NCBI GenBank assembly: GCA_964235485.1
Contig: CAXSAZ010000003.1
Location: 124,001-188,000, forward strand
Length of the DNA stretch: 64,000 nt
From: CAHJXG01 sp964235485
Lineage (GTDB): Bacteria; Pseudomonadota; Alphaproteobacteria; Acetobacterales; Acetobacteraceae
Direction: 5' to 3'
In this document: one piece after another, positions 59,549-64,000 of the stretch
Layout: each line of letters starts with the position of its first letter
Position numbering within the stretch: position 1 is the first letter of the stretch
The notes under the pieces: model-generated
What the model was told of the DNA's origin: nothing
Database searches by the model: none
Seen by the model: only the letters and a program-made list of their open reading frames with translations
Program-made: the position numbers and the translations under genes

Positions 59549-59962
59549 TCAATACGTGGCAGTTGTCCCGGCCTGAACGTCCGCCGTTTCGCTTGAGCCT
59601 ATCGACCATTCGGTGCTGTCGAACGCCTGGACGACGTACCGGCAGCCAGTGAAACCCTGCACGCGCATGTGCGCAGCCACGATCGGGGCGTCGGGCTGAC
59701 AGCCTACAATCAGGCAGTTCCAGGTCTGCTCGATGCTGCCCGCAAACACCAGCAACTTGTCCCAGCTTAGGCTGTAGCCTTCTGGCGAGGCATGAACCGC
59801 ATGTTCAAACGTTTCCATCGTCATGTTGTCAGGCGCTGTCCCGATTCCTTCAAAGTCCAGGACATGCCACCGCAAGCCGTTCGCTGGCAGCTTTTCCAAC
59901 ACTTGGCGCAGCGTGACCAGGCCGCTTTCGGCGTGCATGGGAAATGTCGTGAACTGAAGCAT
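59549..59962 (-). CDS. putative immunity protein for the adjacent toxin domain
   Basis: This 137-residue soluble protein of mixed composition (TLRQVLEKLPANGLRWHVLDFEG, EGYSLSWDKLLVFAGSIEQTWNCLIVG) is predicted to be alpha/beta. I do not recognise a named family. It starts 2 bases after the stop of a polymorphic-toxin C-terminal domain, the usual place for a cognate immunity gene. Codon use is somewhat less GC-biased than neighbours. The immunity role is inferred from position. Confidence 0.55.
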   Translation of the reverse strand: MLQFTTFPMHAESGLVTLRQVLEKLPANGLRWHVLDFEGIGTAPDNMTMETFEHAVHASPEGYSLSWDKLLVFAGSIEQTWNCLIVGCQPDAPIVAAHMRVQGFTGCRYVVQAFDSTEWSIGSSETADVQAGTTATY

Positions 59963-59964
59963 GA

Positions 59965-60318
59965 CTACCTCATTGGCTCTGCCGGTCCGCGTTGCGGCGA
60001 ACCGCCAGTCGGGTTGGGACGGTAGCTGTGCTGGTGCGGGTTTGGATGCTGCCCGGGCCGGCCATGATCGGTGAAGTCGATGTCCCGTGTCGGAATGCCG
60101 GTCCCGTCGAACTCACGGGCTTGCGGGTAGCCGCCACGCCGCCCTTTCTGGATGCCGAGCTGGGTATGCGGCCCCCGGGCTTCCGGATCGGGAACAGGCC
60201 GCCCGCCGTCATCCCGTGGGAGCGGTCGATGAGGGAAGGCGCCGCCGGGTGAGGACCGCTGGCCAGTTGACGTTATCGGCTGAAACCATTCACAGGCGGT
60301 TCCCCGGCGAACAAGCAT
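59965..60318 (-). pseudogene. orphan C-terminal domain of a polymorphic toxin (type 24-like)
   Basis: The last 75 codons read PEARGPHTQLGIQKGRRG, then YPQAREFDGTGIPTRDIDFT, DHGRPGQHPNPHQHSY and NPTGGSPQRG. They recall the polymorphic toxin type 24 C-terminal domain, with its histidine-rich DHGRP and NPHQH motifs likely forming the active site. Residues before it (from the ATG at 60318) look like translated non-coding sequence, and no delivery domain (RHS, filamentous haemagglutinin or T6SS) is present. The divergent ridA gene starts at 60432. It is therefore a displaced tip cassette or a decayed toxin gene, still in frame and paired with an immunity candidate. Confidence 0.6.
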
Positions 60319-60431
60319 TGATGTTTGGCAAACCCTGCTCCAAACCCGTGCCGCCGCGCAAGCGCGCCCTTGCTCCGGGCGCCCAGCCCGGCATAATCCG
60401 CGCGCAACCCCGTCCTCGGAGACCCCGCCCC

Positions 60432-60827
60432 ATGAACATCCGCCGCATCGCGCCGGAGGCCCGGCTGTCCGGCGCCGTGGTGCACAACATGACGGTTTAC
60501 CTGGCCGGGCAGGTTCCCGACGACCCGGCGGGCAACGCGGAGCAGCAGGCAACCGACATCCTGCGGCAGATCGACGCGCTGCTGAACGAGGCGGGGACGG
60601 ACAAGACCTATCTGCTGTCCGTGCAGATCTTCCTCGCCGACATGGCGGACTTTCCCGCGGTGAACCGGGCCTGGGACGCCTGGCTCGACCCGCGGCACAA
60701 GCCGGCGCGGGCCACGGTGGAGGCCCGCCTCGCCGACCCGGCCTGGCGGGTGGAGATCACCGGGATCGCGGCGCTCCCCCCGATCCTGCCTCGCCCGGCG
60801 CAGCCGGCGGAAAGCCAGTACGCTTGA
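60432..60827 (+). CDS. RidA-family protein
   Basis: This 131-residue YjgF/YER057c/UK114-fold protein has VYLAGQVPDDPAGNAEQQATDIL near residue 22, TYLLSVQIFLADMADFPAVNRAWDAW, and RATVEARLADPAWRVEITGIAAL. The catalytic arginine of true RidA imine deaminases is represented by PARATVEARL. It probably hydrolyses reactive enamine/imine intermediates or a related substrate. It stands alone and is divergent from the toxin remnant. Confidence 0.88.
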   Translation: MNIRRIAPEARLSGAVVHNMTVYLAGQVPDDPAGNAEQQATDILRQIDALLNEAGTDKTYLLSVQIFLADMADFPAVNRAWDAWLDPRHKPARATVEARLADPAWRVEITGIAALPPILPRPAQPAESQYA

Positions 60828-60942
60828 GCACCACGCGGGCAGCGGCGTGCGGCCTTGGTCGTTGCGCTCATCCACCGGGGCGCCCTGGCGCCGGTTGAGC
60901 GGACGGGGCGCTTCGGGCGGCCCTGGCCAACCGGCGGCAGCC

Positions 60943-61219
60943 GCGTCAATTGATGCGTCATTTGATGCGCCAATTGACGCATTCGGTGCGCATCGCCCCC
61001 TGCGTCAATTGATGCGGCAATTCCCGTGTCAATTCGTGCATCAAGTCGTTGAGGGTGGAATGCTCTCAATCCTGCGTTTTCAGTGAGTTAGTCCAACCCG
61101 CCGCATCAAGTCGCGCGTCAATTCCGGCGTGCTTGCGGCAATTCCGGCCCCCCAACGCGCCCCCGGCTGGGAGCCGGTGCGTCAATTCCCCCCTGAAAGG
61201 AGGGGGAAATTGACGCACC
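60943..61219. repeat. cluster of GCGTCAATTGATGCG-type repeats
   Basis: The near-palindromic 15-mer GCGTCAATTGATGCG occurs identically at 60943-60957 and 61002-61016. Degenerate forms occur in both orientations at about 60966, 61017, 61028, 61117, 61137, 61179 and 61207. The AT core stands out against a strongly GC-rich background. Confidence 0.75.
61176..61219. other. long stem-loop with repeat-derived arms
   Basis: GGTGCGTCAATT (61176-61187) pairs perfectly with AATTGACGCACC (61208-61219). C6 and G5A continue the stem inward with one bulge around a short TGAAAGGA loop. There is no T-run, so it is not a classical terminator. It could end transcription from both convergent genes or protect RNA ends. 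Confidence 0.75.
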
Positions 61220-61429
61220 GTGCGACCCAGGGCGGCGGCTCGTTGCCCGGCGAATTGTGTGCAGCCGGGCGCAACGAGACCTGCGCCGTTTCCCGAGGGG
61301 AAAAAGCGGAGTTCAGCGTGAGGCCCGAAACGCGCCGCGTGGCCACGCGGGGTTCGGACCCAGCCAATGTATCCTATTCGTTCCAGTTTCGCCAGCGTTT
61401 CAAGGTTGGGGGCTATCGCCAACTGCCGA

Positions 61430-62170
61430 TCAGGGCTGGGCGTCGCCGCCGGCCGTTCCGGTCCGGCACGCGAGGCACGCGCCCCAGAACAGGCTGGAGA
61501 AGAACCAGGCCGGCGCCCCGAACCCGGCGTCGGCGAGCAACGCCGCCACCTCCGCCTCGGATGCCGGCGGATCGGCGCCTTGCAGGATCGTGCCCAGCTT
61601 GGCCTGCACCTGCTCAGGCGTGGCGCCTTGCATACGCCAGCGCCCGCCCCAGGCGGCCAGAAGCAGCGGATGGTCGGCATAGGCGTAGCGATTGCCGGCC
61701 AGGACCAGCGGCGCGCCCGGCTTCAGGCGCACCGCGGTCGAGCGCAGGATGTGCCGCTTCGCTTCGTCGCCGGGCAGGTGGTGGAGCACGCCGACCATCG
61801 TCGCGGCGTCGTAGCGCCGCGCGGCCGGCAGGTCGTCCACGGTGCCCAGGTGAACCTCGGTCCGGTCGATGTGGCCGCTCCGCTGCAACTGCGCGACGGC
61901 GATGTCCAGCATGGGTTGGGACGGGTCAACGGCGGTGAAGCGCCAGCCCGGCTCCAGCGCGCCCGCCGCGAGCACCTCCTGCGCCCCGCCGCCCGCGCCC
62001 ACGACCAAGATGTGGGCCGAGCTGCCCGGGCCGAGCACGGCGGCCAACATGCAGGCGGTCAGTTCGTGGCAAGCGTCGTAGCCGGCCAGCGCGATGCGGC
62101 TTTGCGCTTGGTACTCGCCGGCGCGCGCCGGGTCGAACTTCGCTGCGGGGGAGGGAGCGGCGGCCGTCAT
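61430..62170 (-). CDS. class I SAM-dependent methyltransferase
   Basis: This 246-residue protein has the Rossmann methyltransferase pattern: motif I ILVVGAGGGAQEV near residue 55, acidic motif II in FTAVDPSQPM near residue 78, TVDDLPA near residue 108, and motif IV YDAATMVGVLHHLPGD near residue 116. An unusual C-terminal end is Cys-containing (GACLACRTG). The substrate is unknown. ATG 62170 is preferred to an in-frame GTG at 62182. It is divergent from the HTD2-like gene. Confidence 0.82.
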   Translation of the reverse strand: MTAAAPSPAAKFDPARAGEYQAQSRIALAGYDACHELTACMLAAVLGPGSSAHILVVGAGGGAQEVLAAGALEPGWRFTAVDPSQPMLDIAVAQLQRSGHIDRTEVHLGTVDDLPAARRYDAATMVGVLHHLPGDEAKRHILRSTAVRLKPGAPLVLAGNRYAYADHPLLLAAWGGRWRMQGATPEQVQAKLGTILQGADPPASEAEVAALLADAGFGAPAWFFSSLFWGACLACRTGTAGGDAQP

Positions 62171-62261
62171 GGCTGCGACCACTCCCGCCCGGGTGGCCGA
62201 CTGTCAAGTCGGACGGCGCAAGGGACTTGACCCCGGGGCGCGCCGGGCCTGTGCTGGCGGC

Positions 62262-63071
62262 ATGACGCACGAGGATTACGTCGGCCGGACCGAAACGCGC
62301 ATCGACGTCGTGGGTCCGCATTTGCTGCACGGCCTGGCGGCGACGCTTGGGGTGCCCGTGCCGGAGCGGCTGCCGCCGTTATGGCATTGGACCTTGTTCC
62401 CCGACTGGGTGACGCCGGACCGGCTCGGGCCGGACGGGCACCCGCGGCGGGGCGGGTTCCTGCCGCCGGTGGACGACCTGCCGCGGCGGATGTGGGCGGG
62501 GGGCCGGGTCAGGGTTCTCGGGCCGCTGCACGCGGGGGACGCGGTGCGGCGGCGCAGCAAGATTTTGTCAGTCAAGGAGAAACAGGGCGGCAGCGGGCGG
62601 CTGGTGTTCGTCACCGTCGCCCACGCCATCGAGGGGCCGCGCGGCCCGGCAATCGAGGAAGAGCAGGACATCGTGTATCGCGGCGCGGAGGGCGCAGCCG
62701 CCAAGCCTGCCGACCCGGCGCCGCCCGCGCCGCCGGGCGCGCTGCGCGGGACGGTGCTGCCGGACCCGGTGCTGTTGTTCCGCTATTCCGCGCTGACCGG
62801 CAACGGGCACCGCATCCATTACGATGCGGACTACGCGCGGGGGGTGGAGGGCTACCCGGGCCTGGTGGTGCACGGGCCGCTGCAGGCGACGTGGCTGGCC
62901 GGGCTGCTGGCAGATCGGACGGTGGCGTCGTTCAGCTTCCGCGGCCTGCGCCCGGCGTTCCATGGGGCAAAGCTCGTGACCGAGGCGTGGGAAGAAGGCG
63001 GCGCGTGGCGGCTGCGCACGCTGGACGAGGGCGGGCGCGCGTGCATGGCGGCGGAGGCGACGCTTGCCTGA
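62262..63071 (+). CDS. HTD2-like/mesaconyl-C4-CoA-type hydratase (MaoC fold)
   Basis: This 269-residue protein has two hot-dog-fold halves. The N-terminal half starts YVGRTETRIDVVGPHLLHGLAATL and has PPLWHWTLFP and RMWAGGRVRVLGPL. The C-terminal half has VLLFRYSALTGNGHRIHYDADYA and VVHGPLQATWLAGLL, with the NGHRIHYD Asp/His hydratase motif. This matches FAS1-like dehydratases such as 3-methylfumaryl/mesaconyl-C4-CoA hydratases and HTD2. It likely hydrates an enoyl-CoA-type substrate. No CoA transferase or lyase partner is in the window. An MBL hydrolase gene follows at 9 bases. Confidence 0.82.
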   Translation: MTHEDYVGRTETRIDVVGPHLLHGLAATLGVPVPERLPPLWHWTLFPDWVTPDRLGPDGHPRRGGFLPPVDDLPRRMWAGGRVRVLGPLHAGDAVRRRSKILSVKEKQGGSGRLVFVTVAHAIEGPRGPAIEEEQDIVYRGAEGAAAKPADPAPPAPPGALRGTVLPDPVLLFRYSALTGNGHRIHYDADYARGVEGYPGLVVHGPLQATWLAGLLADRTVASFSFRGLRPAFHGAKLVTEAWEEGGAWRLRTLDEGGRACMAAEATLA

Positions 63072-63080
63072 CCCCCGCCC

Positions 63081-63902
63081 ATGTTCCTGACGGAGCCGGA
63101 GCCGCCGCGCGGCGTGCCCTTGCCGGTCGCGCCCGGCATCCGCCGGGTGGTGGCGGCGAACCCGGGGCCGATGACCTACCACGGCACCAATACCTACTTG
63201 GTGGACATGCCGGGCGGCGTGGCTGTGCTGGACCCCGGGCCGCCGGACGACCCGGCGCACGTCGCCGCCGTGCTGGCCGCGGCCGGGGGGGCGGTGGCGC
63301 GCATCCTGCTGACCCACACGCATAGCGACCACATCGGCGCGTTGCCGGCGCTGCGAACCGCAACGGGGGCGCCGGTCCATGCCTGGCACGCCCCGGCAGC
63401 GGCGGAGATCGTGCCGGACGTGGCGCTGCGGGACGGGGACAGCGTGGGGGGCTGGCAGGCGGTGTGGACGCCGGGGCACGCGGCGGACCACCTGTGCTTC
63501 GCCGGGCCGGACGGCGTGCTGTTCAGTGGCGACCACGTGATGGGCTGGTCGAGCAGCGTGGTCAGCCCGCCCGGCGGCGACATGGCGGCGTATTTCGCCA
63601 GCCTGCACCGGCTGCTGGCGCGGGATGATGCGGTGTTCCTGCCCGGCCACGGCCCGCCGATCCCCCAACCGCGGGCCTTCGTGCGGGACCTCCTGGCGCA
63701 CCGGGAAGCGCGGGAAGCGGCGCTGCTCCGGGCGCTTGGCCCGGCGCCACAGAACACGCTGGCGCTGACGGACGTGCTATATGCAGGGGTGGACGAGCGG
63801 CTGCGCCGGGCGGCGGAGCGCAACGTGCTGGCGCATCTGCTGAAGCTGCGGGGCGAGGGGCGGGCGCGGGACGTGGGCGAGGGGTGGGTTAAGGAGGCAT
63901 GA
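63081..63902 (+). CDS. MBL-fold metallo-hydrolase (LACTB2-like)
   Basis: This 273-residue metallo-beta-lactamase-fold protein has YHGTNTYLVD near residue 34, the zinc motif THTHSDHIGAL near residues 78-88, TPGHAADHLCF near residue 133, GDHVMGW near residue 149, and LPGHGPPI near residue 193. A LACTB2-type C-terminal winged-helix region follows (RREAALLRAL, NVLAHLLKL). The substrate may be an RNA or thioester. Its stop overlaps the ATG of the next partial gene. Confidence 0.88.
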   Translation: MFLTEPEPPRGVPLPVAPGIRRVVAANPGPMTYHGTNTYLVDMPGGVAVLDPGPPDDPAHVAAVLAAAGGAVARILLTHTHSDHIGALPALRTATGAPVHAWHAPAAAEIVPDVALRDGDSVGGWQAVWTPGHAADHLCFAGPDGVLFSGDHVMGWSSSVVSPPGGDMAAYFASLHRLLARDDAVFLPGHGPPIPQPRAFVRDLLAHREAREAALLRALGPAPQNTLALTDVLYAGVDERLRRAAERNVLAHLLKLRGEGRARDVGEGWVKEA

Positions 63903-64000
63903 GCGACGATGGGACGAACCGCATCCTGGCGGTGCTGGAGCGATTGCAAAGCAGGATGGACAGCCTGGACCAGCACCTGACGATTGGACTGAGTCGTACA
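63899..64000 (+). CDS. N-terminus of an unknown coiled-coil protein, truncated by window edge
   Basis: Thirty-four residues are visible from ATG 63899 (ribosome-binding AAGGAGG upstream; ATGA overlap with the MBL gene). They read SDDGTNRILAVLERLQSRMD then SLDQHLTIG, a heptad-like helix. The remainder lies beyond base 64000, so no family can be assigned. Confidence 0.6.
   Translation, partial: MSDDGTNRILAVLERLQSRMDSLDQHLTIGLSRT

Larger units (their letters stand above)
60828..61429. other. 602-base convergent intergenic region with repeat cluster
   Basis: No gene is supported between ridA and the methyltransferase. It contains at least eight CAATT/AATTG-cored repeats (60943-61219), the last pair forming a long hairpin. 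Short open frames crossing it have no ribosome-binding sites or recognisable products. Confidence 0.6.

Overview
The window is very GC-rich chromosomal DNA with dense, often translationally coupled genes, a complete block of alphaproteobacterial-type flagellar genes (fliX, an fliL-fliM-DUF6468-motE run, a muramidase-less FlgJ), a single-cysteine DksA and a type I quinoprotein alcohol dehydrogenase. Together these suggest an alphaproteobacterium, most likely Acetobacteraceae-like (Roseomonas relatives). This placement is inferred from gene content and not from a marker gene. No rRNA, tRNA, CRISPR array, complete insertion sequence or replication origin was recognised.

Layout. 1-9.6 kb holds a surface-polysaccharide region: a truncated SDR gene, two large polytopic glycosyltransferase-like membrane proteins, a Wzx-type flippase, and a four-gene overlapping cassette (nucleotidyltransferase, HAD phosphatase, APH-type kinase, LPG-synthase-TM protein) that may make and attach an activated small-molecule decoration. 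9.7-13 kb carries cyanuric-acid-type catabolism: atzH, atzE and atzG on the minus strand, divergent from the ring-opening amidohydrolase atzD. 13-17.3 kb has a MocR regulator divergent from a LysE exporter and a PhzF protein, then an MFS transporter. 17.7-21.4 kb is a periplasmic PQQ-alcohol dehydrogenase, cytochrome c and two secreted proteins. 21.6-23.7 kb has a DHH phosphoesterase coupled to the UV endonuclease UvsE. 23.7-24.8 kb is an AT-rich island with one lipoprotein gene. 24.8-27.7 kb has otnC, otnK and a glycosyltransferase.

27.8-40.6 kb is the flagellar block: flgN-like, flgJ-like and flgI (minus), fliX and dksA (plus), an intruding COG4705 membrane protein, flgH-flgA-flgG-flgF (minus), and fliL-fliM-DUF6468-motE-AMIN/TPR (plus). 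It covers rod, P-ring, L-ring, switch and stator-chaperone functions. 40.8-42.2 kb encodes speD-speE (spermidine synthesis), followed by a fused tandem duplication of a Uma2 gene. 43.5-49.8 kb holds a 2OG-dioxygenase-like protein, a TPR protein, glcF-glcE-glcD (glycolate oxidase) and rpmJ with its terminator.

50-64 kb is accessory and signalling DNA: an orphan Flp pilin, small membrane proteins, a double-domain KaiC-like ATPase followed by a hybrid histidine kinase, a SOUL lipoprotein, a DUF4160-DUF2442 pair, an apparently leaderless XRE regulator overlapping an HD nucleotidase, a DUF445 protein, an orphan polymorphic-toxin tip with a putative immunity gene, RidA, a gene-free stretch full of CAATT repeats ending in a long hairpin, a methyltransferase, an HTD2-like hydratase and an MBL hydrolase. 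A dispersed repeat family occurs at about 21.45, 44.7 and 56.6 kb.
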